Below the pieces are notes generated by a model. The model had not been told where the DNA came from. It saw nothing but the letters and a program-made list of their open reading frames with translations, and searched no databases. From positions 11,718,001-11,782,000 of the forward strand of contig NC_051120.1 in NCBI RefSeq assembly GCF_014839805.1: a stretch of DNA of 64,000 bases, written 5' to 3'. A program made the position numbers and the translations under genes. Each line of letters starts with the position of its first letter. The stretch's first letter is position 1. This document shows, one piece after another, positions 25,701 to 40,700 of the stretch. This stretch comes from Manduca sexta. Its lineage: Eukaryota; Arthropoda; Insecta; Lepidoptera; Sphingidae.

Positions 25701-28700
25701 GTACGACATTTTCGGGTGAATTGTTGCGAAAATATGGACTTTGTTGGAATGAGAGGTTGTAAAATATATTTGGGGGTCCTTTACCTTACAACTTTGAAGG
25801 TTAACGCCGAGGACCGTAATGTTTCTTTGTCAACATTTTACCTTTGCACGTAGAGTAGTAAGGTGAGTTTTTATATTTAAAACGGGGTTTAAAAGTGGAA
25901 GTGATGTGGTAAAAGTGGCTTACATCCATAGCCGTTTTCGATGATTGTCCACAAAGAAGTGGTATGCTAATAGTGCCTTAACACCTACAGGGGTTTTCGA
26001 TGGTAGTAGATACGAACAAAAAAGAAATAGTATAAGTCATATTCTAAGAGATTATTACTATGTATTTATTTACAATAGATCAGTTAACAATTAATCCAAA
26101 ATTTATTCTTCTATCCATCCAAGGCTGAGCATAGGCCTTTTAAAATGCACGCCAGGTTGTTCTGTCAAGGGCAGTCCTCATCCAGCAACCCAAAACACTT
26201 ATTTATAAAATTATAGGAACACGTATTTTGAAGACAAAGCCGGAAAGTAATATAATTCCTTCAAAAACCAAAAATAGTTATACTAGAGTCCCACATAAGT
26301 GCAGAACCCGATAAGATACAATTCTTGAGTCATGACTCAATATGTACCAACTTATCATAACTAAAACACGAGCCATGACTCGTGGGGATCAATTACGAAG
26401 GATTAACGACTCCAGACTGATCCATTGGTATCGGAATACAATGTTGCGATGAAGCAATACAAAGGACATTGCTCGCCCTATAAAATGGAATGACGACACG
26501 TTTCGAAGAATCTGTAATCGGATAGCGACGGTTGCTCCACGCGGCATTATTGTCAAAATGTCGCCGACGAGTCACTCGTGAACTATTTGGCAATATGACA
26601 TTGGCATTTTAAAGGATTTTGGGAAGATGGTAAATTGCAATTCAATAATAAATATATGTTTTTTATATTGGCCAGAAAATGAGGAGCTTAATTATTACTG
26701 TGGTCGAAGATATCAGATAGTGGATTCCGAATTTTGAGTCGAGAGGTTCAGAGATGAAAGATTTAATAGCCTCCTGGTACTTTACTTTACTAGACTTTGA
26801 TCGTACGGCTCTTAGCGACTCAGTCTTGAATTGAAAATCTCAATCATTGTTATTCGACAAGGGACAGTAGTGATCTAATAACTCAAAAAGAAACGAAATT
26901 ACAGTATAAGAATAACAACGCGACAAACGTGTCACCTTTTCAATTAACCTCTAAAACTATCCGTACATCAAAACGAATATTTCAAAACCGTTGAGTTACA
27001 CGCGTTAAAAAAATCATAATTTCTCATCGATGACAGGTGTGACATTAATCTGGCAACATTTCCACGCCCGTCTACAGATAAAAAAAAAAGATGGCGCGCG
27101 CGCACTATTTGTCAACGTCTGACTGATGGCTAATGATTTTTTTGGAAGATACACAAAGACATTTATTTTTACTGCTTTGTTGGTGTTTGTAAAATGGCAA
27201 ATGTTGTATTTAATTATATGAATAGTTTTTGCTGAATCATATCTTATGTGATTATCGAGTGTAAAGTTTCGTGTACGCGAGAGTCTACCTTCCTAGGCAT
27301 TGCCTCAAGCAGGAAGATACAAAGTTATTGTTTTGGTTTAAATAATATTTTAGGCAGTGTAACTACGGCGACTTACATCGTGGGGGCGACTACTTCGTGA
27401 AAGTTTAAAGATATTTTTGAAATATATGTTTTGTAACTGCCTCGGTGGCGTAGTTGTATTGCATGTCCGGTACAATAGCGCTCTGAGGTCCTGGGTTCGA
27501 ATCCCGGGTCGGGCAAAGTGATATTTGGGTTTTTCTGCTCAGTATCAGCCCGGAGTCTGGAATTTGTGCCCGATATGGCGATAGGCTCGCCCCCTATCAC
27601 ATCATGGGACGGAACATACTTGGCGAAAAGTGGGTGCCCTAGTTGCGCCTCTGCATACCCCTTCGGGGATAAATGCGTGATGTTATGTATGTTTTGTAAA
27701 ATGTGTGTTCTGTGAAATGAATGTTTATAGTAGAAATTAAGTATGCTTATTTATTTATGTATCACTACTAAATACAAAACGCCTAACAACCAATCCCAAT
27801 AACCATAGTGCAGTAGTAATATGTTTTCATTTAATGATCTCGAGAATATTGATTCCTATTGTTTTAGGGAATATACCAGTTCGTCGCATCATTACTGATA
27901 TAATGGCATTAATTAACTTTCATATTATTATTTATCAATGGCCTATTAAACACCATAAACTACTAAGCAATAAATCTCACATAAATCGCGACACCTGGCA
28001 ACATGCGCAAGCGCAGGAAATGTACCAATTTGAAATTCGAACAATGGCGTCGTGACATGCGCGTGAGTCAATCCGCTCTTTATCATTCAGATGAGGGTGT
28101 GAGAGGCGAACGAGTGAACACGCCCAGCTTTGAGATCGAAGATTTTAAGTACATTTCAAGCCCTTTGTTATTGAGCTAGATTAATAGTTTTAGAGTTATA
28201 GCACGCCTTTTCTCTTTGCAAAGGTCTATCCTTAAAAGACTCCCTGTGGGAAGACTTCCTGTAGGAAGTATTCCATAGCACAAATATAACACACCAATAT
28301 TCTGTTAGCTATCTTAGGTCCCATCCAATAAAAGGCCCGCCTATTGCTATATACGACTATGCCGGCTAATGAGACGCTAGACATCTATAATATACAAATG
28401 AATCGCTGAATGTCTCGCTAAGCGAGTTTTATAATACTCCTTTAAGGACGGGGATGGTTCTTACGGAGTGAAAAATTTAATAAATTGCCGGTAAAAGTCT
28501 GAAAACAACATTTTTCTGTATTCCCATATAAAAGTTTCGTAATACTACTTATAAGTCAATTTGAACTTTAATACCATACTATAAAGTTTAAGTGTTAGTG
28601 GAGGGGTTCCGGGAAGACAAAACAATTGAGTGACGTTAGATGGAACGATGGAAAGAATTTTAAATTATTTTTTTACTTAATGTTATTGTTGACTTATCAA

Positions 28701-31700
28701 CTTTCTTTGTTCTTTTTTTTTATCTTAGTAGCTGACCCGGTGTTCCGAATAGCAGAATAAGTATTAAAAAAAAAGATTTTAAAAAATCGACTGTTAGGCG
28801 GTACGAAGTTCGCCGACTCAGCTAGTTATAAATAAACGAAAGGTTAAAATCGTAGAACAACAAAATAGTAGGAAGATAATGATGACGAAGAAGATGTATA
28901 GGGTATGAAGTAATAGCTTTAATTTGAAATTCTACGTAAATTTGCGACTGTTTATGTGTGGGGAGATAATTGCCATCAAAATAAAATCAGCCCTACTTAT
29001 CATTATTTTTTCCTGTTTCATCTGCCTATATTCTATTCCAATGCGGAGTCGACGTCATATAGAATAATTGTATGCAGGTGCCGAATTGACTTAGCTTAGT
29101 TGTTAGGCTCAGTCTAAAAGTTAAATATAAAAAAAAAAACAAAACCAGCTAAACTGCCGTCGAGAAAGGATTCAGTAATGATATTTTCAACATACATAAC
29201 AGTAAAGTAATTAACAGTGTTACATAACATTTTTAATATATTTTGTAATTTATTGATAATTAATTATATTTATGTTACAATATAAATGATAAAGTACTGT
29301 CGATACGTCACGAATGAGGTTGGTTGTGAAAATTACTTCGAATCGCTTTCACAGGACATTTGGTGGTGGTACATGTGATAAAAAATGGACGGTATAATAA
29401 TTTGAATATAAATAAATCGAAATATTTACCCCCTTATTCATAGACGTTATTTATCTAAGGACGGGGTATTGCTGTGATAACAAGTCTGTTTTTCAGCTTT
29501 GTTTATCTGACAGCTTGCAGTTTGTTCAGCTTTGTTTATCTGACAGCCAACTAGATTCAAGTTGTATCTCAATATAAGCCAATCAAAACGGCCCTATGTT
29601 TACGCACTACGAAGGCTGTCATGCCGTCAGCACTGAGAAACAGACTTGGTATCACAGCGATGCTCCGTCCTTAGATTAATAACGTCTATGAATAAGGGGG
29701 TTAGTCTCTACCTATCCACAAAGATACAGAGAGATACGGAATATGAAGATGTCAATTTAGGAATCACGCCTTGCGAAAAATAGTGCATAATGCCAATGTA
29801 ATAATAAATGTGAGGGTCTCCAAATATATCATAGATTTGTTCTAATATGATGTTCTACATGTAGTAGATGAGAAAGCTTTGAAACATAAAATGCTATAGG
29901 TTTATAATATGTGTAAAGAAAATATGAGAGGAACGAGTCCCATATCTTTGCAGTACATTTTAAGAACTTAAAACAATTACTAATAATGGCAAAGGTTGAG
30001 AAAGAGTAATACTAGACGTAAAAATACATATAATTTACATAGTAAAAACTTGCGTCTCATAACCCAAACCTTGAACGAGCGATAAAATTCAAAAACCAAA
30101 AAAATATTGGCACTGAACTCAAACATCGCGTGAGTGCAGGCATTTAAAATAAAACCGGCGGTACAGACTCGTCCGCGGGAATATTAAATTGATGTCGCGT
30201 TTGAAAAATAACAAACGCCCGTGCATGGAAACGAAATTCACGAAACCGCCTTTTAAATATTTTATTGGTATGAAATTTTGTACGTTATATTTACATATTT
30301 TTTTTAGTTTAACTATGATGTCATGATTTTAAATTAAAGATAATACACTTTTTTAAAGTCCAAAATGTCTCATACAATCTCAAAATCAGGATAGTAGCAA
30401 TACTACACAATACTTTGTAAGCCAAAGCACTGTATAGCATTTCATTGCACCCTTCATTGAAGCATTCGAAGTCTCATATAAGTAGTTTCTCGGCAATGGT
30501 ACTTAATTAATTTGCTAACTTTCTCGGTGAAGAAATGGTGCTGCATTTTTCTTTGCTATACTAAATTATATAGGTTTTATCACTTACGGTAATAATAAAA
30601 TAAACCTTGAAAATGACGTAAAGCCATCTTTTCGAACGATAAATTCGAAAATTCGATTGTTCTGTTGTACATCATCCAAATTACCATCAGTTATAATACA
30701 CGTCATAAAACCTTACTTAACCATACAAAACCCTCAATACTTTTATTTGCATAAAATCCATCCATCATTCATTTTTGCAAAACAGGTTTCCTTCATTCTA
30801 TCCTGCTCTATCGTAAAGGTAAGTTAGAGAGAGAAAGGGATAGAACCAAAATACTTTATAGATCGTGTGAACAGAAATTCGACGCGTATCGGATGCGCCT
30901 ACGAACACGAGAGCCATTGTATGTATTTTGATTAAAAAAGACTCTAAAAGGCTTCCCATACGTACGGAAATGTTAGTTTATTTATATCTAAAAAGTTCTA
31001 TGGCATCAATGAGATTTTTTTTATCGGAAATGGACTATTCCTGGATTTAAATAGAAAGATTTTTTAGCATAGGATGTCTGGTCACCATCCTACGATGTAA
31101 ATAATGATCATAATATGTGGAAATTATATGTTATGCAAGCAATAATAATCCAAAGACGATTATCGGTCTATGGCCGTTTGCAAAATACTATCAATGCGAA
31201 ATCACGAATGCGTGAAAAAATGTGATGCGCTGAATGAACAATACGATGGGATATAGGTAGCGAACAGGCTATCGGTACTTAAAACTCACACTTACATCTT
31301 TGAAGGTCAACTGGAGAATGATGGAAGTCCTTCCATGATTCGAGCTAAAAATTCTTTACCATACTTTCATTAGTATGCTATACAAAACCTTATCAGAGTG
31401 TAATGATTTTTATTGACATGTTTTAAATTGGGGAATCACGTTTTGTGTTGCGTGGAATAATTTAGTGCTAAAATATCGTCTGTCCATTTCGTTCTCAGGT
31501 CGTTAACATTAAGATTTGTTTGGATTCCTTCGATTAAGATTTGGGAATTGGTTTTTTAACTTCCATTCCTTACAATTTGAAATGGCATTTTTGAAGGTGC
31601 AGTTTTGTGAGGTGTTATATCAGTTTATGAGGTCTTTATACGAATGTTTGACATTAAAATAACCCTTTAAAGTATACGATTTTTTTCGGGATTACTTCTT

Positions 31701-34700
31701 TAAGAGCCTATTTCACAACTGAGTTAATGCTACTCGTGATATACCTAAATGTATAAGCCGACCAAATACAAAAGTCACACTTCAATCTGCACTTTCAAAT
31801 AAATGGTAATAAAATGACTACTATCTACATTAGCTGTTTAATACCATAACTGTCAAATCAAATATATTTGAAACATGTGACACAGGCCCTTATAATTTTC
31901 TTTCTCATGCGAAGTTGTGAATGTAAAAATTTTGGGGACTAAGGGAGAGAACCTATTCTTATTTTAAAGGCTTTGATAATACCTCACGTCGATATTTCTA
32001 GTATTTTGGATCGCTACGTGTGGTGATCCCTATCTATTAGATAAACCATTAGAAAACACATTTGTTCATTGGCCGCCGCATAAAATATGTCATTGTATAC
32101 GATAATGTAGATTCATTAAAGTCGTTCTCATGACTTGCAACTGTTTTGTTTATCTTATTTATTGGTATATTTACAGCTGATTCATCCAGCAATCCGTCTA
32201 CGTACATAAGAAATTTAAAATCTTACTAATAATAAATAAGAAAATCACTTTGAGACTTATTAAATTTAGAAATACAATTAAAAAGCATATTAATAATTTT
32301 ATTTGTGTATAGAACAAATTTTATTTGTGTTTAGAACAAATTTTATTTGTATTCAATAAAGTATAAATGTATTTAATACTAGAAATGTTTATCTATCTAA
32401 CCGAGAAGATATTGATATCACGAAGTAAAAGAGCTTGAAAAACAATAAAAACTTACTATTTGTATACTATACAAACTAACAAATATTTCATTATAATTAA
32501 GAGCAAATAAATACAACAATTATCATAAATAAGCATAAAAATGATAATTTCTTTATCGACTCTCATTTTCGCATAAAAAACGTTATAAGCAGTGAATTGT
32601 TAATTATAAATGGAAGTTAACTGTTAACTGGCATTCTTGCCTTATTAATAGTGGCGTTTGTTTATTCAGAAGGGAGCCATTAAGACATTAATTACCATAA
32701 ACTTGCATTTTTATTTCGATCTAATTTGCATTGAGTTGATCGTGGATCGGCCAAGCGTCTTCCCGTCGGTTCTCATACTTGTTAGTGTATTGCTTGTATT
32801 TTGGCTTGACAATGTTACGTCTGATAAATGTTAAGGATTTTAGAACTAAGTCGGTAAGTAATCACCTTCGCTAGGGAACAATAGATTGTGAGTGCATTGT
32901 TGTCCTTAAAGTGGGATGTTCATTTGTTTATTTTCGAGGGTGACCGATATTATATTTTTGGGTGTAAACAATTACAATTTTTTTAAGTAATTGAATTACA
33001 AACAAATTGTTACTACCTACATTTTACATGGGCTGGAACCGTTAAACTAAAATAAACCGGGACTAAGTTAATGCCAAAAAACTAGCAGTCTCTGCTTTAT
33101 TGATATTCTATAATTTTAACAAAAAAATACGTAGTATATTATGAATCTTTTAATAATATGTAACAATATAATAATCTTTTAGGTAAAATTTCATTTAAAT
33201 GTCCCCGGATTAGTGCTCGTAAGCCATGTTTGTTTCAGCCTCCCGCGTTTAAAACTAATTATGGTTCTAATATTTTTATTAGTAGAGCAACTTTTAAGAA
33301 TAATAAGTTTGCTTTAATCTCCGATATCGATATATTTTATCAAACACTACACATCTACAGGAAGGCATTAATTGCTATTGTTGATAATTTAGATACTTGC
33401 TTCTGTTGAATTATTTTCCTCGTTTGATTGAGTTAATTTGTTTCTTATTTTAGCAATTTTTAATTTGTAATTTTGTTAATTAATTTTCGTCTAATCTCTT
33501 CTAGGTTAGCTAGCTAGCTATACTAATAGCTAAATTAATTAATTTACATTCATTTATTTTTAGTCATAATTTGTTCTGTTTGTTTCCCAAATAAATAACT
33601 AAATATTATTAAGTAAATCGCATAATGAAATTCACTCACCGTTTCTTCCTCCTCCAAAGCCCTGATCAGTTCATAGTACAGCATCTCGGCCTCCTCCGAT
33701 ATTTGTACCTTTTCGATATCGCCATTTTTGTAGGGTATGTCAGGCGTGAGATCCATTTGGAGATGCATTTTCATTATCCTACGTCTTCGGGGTCGACACA
33801 AACGTCTTTATCTTTGGCTTAATTTCGATATTTATCACGTATTTATCTAGTATATAGAATTCAATGTTTGGATGTTCGAATTTTAATGATTTTTATGTTA
33901 ATCGTTATTGGTTTTCGAGTCGTTTTAAGTGGAATGAGGTAATTTATAATGTAACTTATCGACTGTCAAGACTGCATAATAAAATTTAAAAATAGGTTAT
34001 TTCTCCAAGTGTAATTTTTACGACTGTTTTGATACTTTAAATAAACAAACATCTTGTGAACTATGTTTTGAACAATTTAATTTCTTTAAATAGAAAATAT
34101 CAAAAATACTTAAAACAGATGATTCACAAAGGGAATAAAAACATTCTAAACTAACCATAAAACCTAAGTCCACAAATAACATGTACAGACGCGATCTTCC
34201 CCCCTCTGCCCCCTCCGACACATATCAAGTGAAGTCTGCATTCCTTTAGATTCTAAATGAAGAACGTCGCGACTGATGGGGAATGCAAAACGAGAAATTA
34301 AATTTATTACATAAATACGAACATTTTGTTAATCTTTTAGCTTTATGCTTTTAGTAACATCTGTAGTCTATTTTCTGTACTGCTATTGTTAAGTTGAACA
34401 GTTTGCTTTTTTGTTTGTTTAAACCTCCTAATATCTGCAATGCCTGGGGCTGTTACCATGACGCCTTAATGCAATCGTTTATGCTAACAGAAAATAAAAT
34501 ATGGAAGTGTCATATCAATAGGTTTAATGCTATGATATGATATTCGTTTTTTTTTAATTCTTTCACCAGTAGGATGATCTCCGTGTGCTATTGTTTATCC
34601 AGGGATTTAAGGGGAGAGTTCAAATTTCTTTCATATATGGAAAGCTATATTATGCCTATAGGACGTCCACCCACGAGACAGATGACCTCATAAAAGTCGT

Positions 34701-37700
34701 AGGAGGTCGCTGGAGGCGGGCTTACAATAGGTCGATCTGAAAATGTTTGTGGGAGACCCGTGTTCAGCAGTGGACATCTTGCGGCTGATGATCATGATAA
34801 TGATTATGTCTGTCTGTTATTGCTTATTCCGGAAACGAATATAGAAGGAGTCACAAAAACAAACTAATGTAATAATATAACTTACTACGAAGGTTTAACG
34901 ATGAAAATTGACCGTTACATTCTCTTTTATATATTTAATGTGAAGTCTATCCCACTGTAATTTTTACACTAATATTTATCTCTTCATACGGAAACAAAAC
35001 TATACCTCTACCTACCCCTTAGAGATAGGAATGAACACGTTATGTCATAAAATCTTCTCTCGCAGTTTCTAGTTACAACACGAATAACTGCACCAGAATT
35101 GTCAGTTATTTATTTTTTACTTAACCGCAATGATGCCATAACCACAAGCATATTACAATATTACATGGGACATGACTATGGGCTTCGAACCTTGCTTATA
35201 TGGATGGGGAAAAACAATGTTTTGATAATCCTACGTCATATTTATACATAACTAGCTGACCCGACAGACGTCTCGTGTTGACTATGAATTTGCAGCGCGC
35301 ATTCTGTCAATCGCTGACAGTTATTTCAAAAACTTGACAGTTATATAAAATTGATATTGGATGATGATGATGGAGGATGATGAAGGACAAATTCAAAAAA
35401 ATGTGCGGAAAATTAGAAATTTTAACCACAATACTTTAATTTTACATAACTGTCAGTTGTTTGAAATAATTGTCAGCGATTGATAGAATGCGCACTTCAA
35501 AGTCATAGTTAGACAGAACAACCTCTGTCAGGTTAGCTAGTACTAGATATTTTTTAAGTATTTTTGTATGTAAAAGTTGAATGCTAAATATAAGTAAGGA
35601 GCGGATGTCGGTCCTGCGCGCGAGGCGCGGCTCGAAATAGAAAATTACAAGGAAACGTGTTTGCGAAGACATTGCGTTATTTATTGTGAACCACTTTGTT
35701 GCGGCGAAAGCTGTTCTAAATAAAAATGGAGGTTTTAATTAAATGAATTTAACTTAATCTTTATTCCTGAGGGAATAGGTAGAGATGTAATTAGTTTGAA
35801 AGTGTTTAAGCTATACGTCTTATGTGATAGAGTAGCATTACTATATTTGGCAGACATTAAGATTTTCGAATGGAAAACGAGATTATATAATGTTTATACC
35901 GTTCAATCGGTGAGGAAAGGCGGACGGCTTGAAATGATGACATCTGATTGACCATCACGCTGGACCGAGGTCCTAACATTATGTGTTGGGCACATATAGG
36001 TATACCCTACACCGGCATACTAATGACCTTGTGCAAATTAAGGGTGTTTTGTACGTTCACATGTATAATGGAATCTAGACCTGTATCATAGTCCGAATAT
36101 ACTAGGTACGCTTATGGTCGAGACTTATTTTTTAATCTATTCTATTGAATTATGAATACCATTTTTATATTAAAACTATTTTAATAAATATTTTATAAAA
36201 AAAAGCCATGAAGATGTTTGGACGAAGAACAAAACTGTAAAATCATCGAGCTTACTAAAACACTTTAATAAGACAAATGATTCTATATCTTTTGTTAAGA
36301 TATTTTAAGTTAAGGTTAAATGATAACTAAGCATACTTAAACTTTCGAATAATAATTCACACAACCAAGATCTATTGGCAAAAGACAGTAGACGCCAGTT
36401 ATTAGCAGTCGCAGCACGCGCAGTCTGACCCATTGCTTTGTATTCAAATGGTTGTAGGAAAGTACCGAAGATCCGCGTGGAAGTCGTGTCGCTACATTTT
36501 GTTACAAACGTCGCATTATCTGAGATTTCAATTAACATTTTTCTTATATTATTAGGTATAGTCATTATTTTGTTTGACATTAAGATAGCTTTTATTAAAA
36601 TATTAGAAGCTAGAAACATCAGTAATGAACTATAAATATACTCCCACTCATTCGTCAATGAGATTAAAAGAATGAAAAAGACATTATTTTTATTTAAAAA
36701 AAATATACGGCCTCGAACCCCAGTGCACTCGAAAGTAAGTGGAGTAGGGTCCAGACAGAGCGTCGACTGACGATGATGATTACCCCTCGACAATCGACAT
36801 AATAAGCTGACCCGTTTGTATCTTGATTTCCTTATTTATGCTATACAAAAAATTCACCGTTTACATTTATTTATAGATCATATAACCTATGATACAGTGG
36901 TGAAGTATCCATATAACCCGATTTCGTCTCTTTCGTAATTTATGTAAAATCTTATTATTATTAGAATGATTTACAAAACGCATTTATGCATATTTAGTAC
37001 TTATATGTTGTGCCGAGTTCCCTTTTTGAAATTTTCATCCTTCGCCACTGCTATCACATAACCAGCGATAAATTAGGAATTATGATGAGGCGGCAAACAC
37101 GCACTAAAATCATAAAGCTCTTTGGCTACGTAAACAGCAAATAAACAACTTGTTTACATGGATGTATTTCATCTAGTTAAGCCAATTCAAACTTAGGTTA
37201 TGACTAACCCGTTACTCAGAATCTATTTGTAACTACTCCAAAATTAGAATAGTTGCTAGTGGAATCAACGTGAAAGCGAAGTGTGAATCTTCAAACAGAT
37301 CATTCCGTATTTGTATACTAATTTTGCTCGCGGCTCGGTCCGCAAGAGAGAGTTTTCTTAGGATAATAGTCCCGCAGGTCCCGCTATATATTTTTTCCGT
37401 ATAAAAATTAGCTTATATCCTCCCCAGGATCTTAAACTATCTCCTTACCAAATTTCATCGACTTCTGTTGGGTACTTTTTAAGCTTATCGCATTCAGACC
37501 GGCAGACAGATGCGGTACTTTGTTTTATAATATATTATTTAAAATATTTACGAATACGGCGTGAATTTAAATATACATACACTATATACAATAAAGATTA
37601 TTAAAGACCATGACGTCTTATTAATTTATAATTAAACTTAAATTAATTCCTACATCGATTAGCTGTTAGAGAAAGTCAAATCAGGTTGTATAAGGAGGCC

Positions 37701-40700
37701 CTTCCGCCTATAAACGTCGCTCGATATAATGCATATTATGTAAGTTCTATTTCTGGAGCCATTGTTTTCAAAACCGCGATACTGTCATCAAGCTAATGCT
37801 ATGAACGTACAGTAAGCGATGTTATTATTGGAAGAAAAGAATTTGTAAAGTGGTCCCGTTTGTAGTTTAACATTTTTTATGGACACGCTGAAGATCCAAC
37901 TGCACTTTATAGTAAGTGACAGTATTTGTGACAGTGGTGATTTTTAATTCGCTTGTATTTCTGGAGATTGTGAATTTTTAGTATCTGTTATCAGATAATG
38001 GACGGACGTTAGCTTGGTAAACCACGGCTACATATTATTCGTAAGATGATCTTAATCCCAACAAAATCCACAAACTGAAATCTGTACTAATATATAAAGC
38101 TAAAGAGTTTGTTTCAACGCGCTTATCTCAGCAAACACTAAACCGATTTTGATTTGTTTAATAGAAAGCTACTTCTAAGTACAGTAGGCTACTTTTATCC
38201 TGGGAAAATATTTATACCCGTAAACTTTTTCACGTGCAAAAATATTATAATTGAAGCCCCTAAAATATTATCAAAGAGTTCGTCAGTTTGTCCTCACATC
38301 GACTAAACACTTCAAAGGGACCAGCAAGTTTTACTCAAATATTTTTTTATTACAATTTCTAACATAAATCACAAACACGTGCTACGACGATAATAATAAT
38401 AGGGGGTGAAATAATAGTCCTCGAGTTAATAGAATGTTCCCGGTGATTTGAAAGGGTAATCATTGAATCGGTTCGAGGGTCGAAAACAATGGCGGCAGTG
38501 GTACACTAACGATGCAATTGAAGTTTGGAAAACATGGGGCGAACAGTAAACTAAATAGTATAAAAGTTTTAACATGATTTTGAACGAGATAGTTCAGTAG
38601 TAATTATGATGAAGGCCGTTGCGGGTTCGAAGCTACCCCATGACTGTAATATAGCTTTTCTCTAAATTATGAGAAATTAGGAAAGGTCAAAGGTTAGAAG
38701 AACGAGTTACCTTCTAAGTTAAGAAATATAACGGAAGATGAATGCCGCAGTAAAGCTAAAAATTACAAAGCACTGATGTCGCTGTACTCAAAACATTAAA
38801 TGTGAAGCCGAATAACTCCAAATAATACATTCGCTATTTTTTTCTATTTCGCAACACCATTCCATTTGAATATCAGTTAGCATACTGTTCGCGTCGCCTT
38901 TGCCTATGGACGGAAGTAGCGCGCTACACCACTAGCCAGTGACTCAGTGGCGTTGTTTTGTTTTCGCCGGGTAAACGGCCCCTTAACTGCTCTTCACGGC
39001 CAATCGAGTTTTCAAACTTCAAACTTGAAAAATAGTACTACCTATTTTTTGTAGGCAGTTGTCTGTAATTATTTTTTTGTTGCACGGCAAATTAGCACTA
39101 CATCTGTTGGTAATTAGAGCGTGCTACAAATATGTCAAAGAACGAGAGATATTCTTCGATGGTGGATAGAATTATGCCTGTCTAAGTGATTGTTCGCCTA
39201 CTCTGATGGTCTTTCATCACTAAAAATATAAATGTGTGCTCTAATGTGTGGGTTTCCTTCCAATGTTTTCTTTTACTGTTATGCCTCATTTAGACTATCG
39301 GCGAATAATTCAACGAATAACTTGACGAGTTAATATGACTATGAATTGAGTAACGAATATACCCGAATAAACTGTTTACACGATCGTTTTCGTGTCTATT
39401 TGTTTATACTCGTCGAGTATCTAAATCAACGGTTAAAGCCAGTGATAATTAACAACGAATACACACGTCATTTCAGAAACAGGTGCGTGCTTTGGAAAGG
39501 AGACGGGGTGCGCTGTCTCAACAATTATGCATCGTTGGGAATAACAATGGTATTAAAATGTATTATTCAGTTAATTTTATTTACAATATTTTTATTTATA
39601 ATTTCCTTATTCAAATTAATTATTATGATATAATGGAATTTTCGTTTTATAACGTATTAACTGCCACAATAGAGTGACACAATAACAACATTAAAATGTC
39701 ACTGTTTGTTCTTTGTACTACATAAGTTCATGCTAGTCTCCGAAGTGGAAGGTACAGAATTCAATTATATTGACAAATTTAGCACTGTACTGGAAACCTC
39801 AGAGTAAAACAAAGTCAGTCCTTCAAAACCTCGTTTTTTAAGGCGGTTCATTATATTATGAAATAAATTTAATGGAATCAGACAATACTACAAATATTAA
39901 ATTTTTATGTCATAAATACTTAAATACTCCAAATAAAACAACTACCTGAGTTGCAACGTTTAGTGTGCTAGTGTGTTCTGTGACATACATACACACATAT
40001 ATTTGTTAAAAATATGTTATTAGACCATCGCGGCGCGGCGACAAAATGAGAACAGCGTGTTTTGCAAAATTATTTGCGTATTGCAACATTTATTTGTAGC
40101 TGAGTTTATAAATTTGTCATTCTTTTTTGAACGTAGTTACTACTGCTCCTCCCGTATAAATATCAAATGCAGCAGTGGCGAAAGGTGAAATTTTCCGAAA
40201 CATCATATAGATACTTATATGCATAAATTCGGTCTGCCAATCGTTCTGATCATCATACATTCGACATATAGGGAAGCGGGCAGGAATCGGGTTAAATAGA
40301 CCCTTCGCCGCTGATAATAATAATATAATAATATCAGCCCTGTATTATATACTTGTCCACTGCTGAGCACGGGCCTCCTCTACTACTGAGAGGGATTAGG
40401 CCTTAGTCCACCACGCTGGCCTAGTGCGGATTGGTAGACTTCACACACTTTCGAAATTCCTTTAGAGAACTTCTTAGATGTGCAGGTTTCCTTACGATGT
40501 TTTCCTTCACCGTTAAAGCGAACGATAAATTCACAAAGAATACACACATGATTTTAGAAAAGTCAGAGGTGTGTGCCCTTGGGATTTGAACCTGCGGACA
40601 TTCGTCTCGGCAGTCCGTTCCACACCCAACTAGGTTATCGCCGCTTTTTTTTTGCCGCTGATGCCTAGTTTAAAATCCTTAAGGAACCATTTGGCAGGAT

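Noticed and set aside
27438..27520. A tRNA gene, from the good B box.
   Set aside because: The flanks do not fold into a tRNA by eye and the sequence continues into a SINE body seen elsewhere in the window.
33550..33801. Start of the alternative exon at an upstream non-ATG codon (TTG) giving [11 protein letters not shown].
   Set aside because: The first ATG at 33774 is the simpler start; no reason to invoke a non-ATG start.
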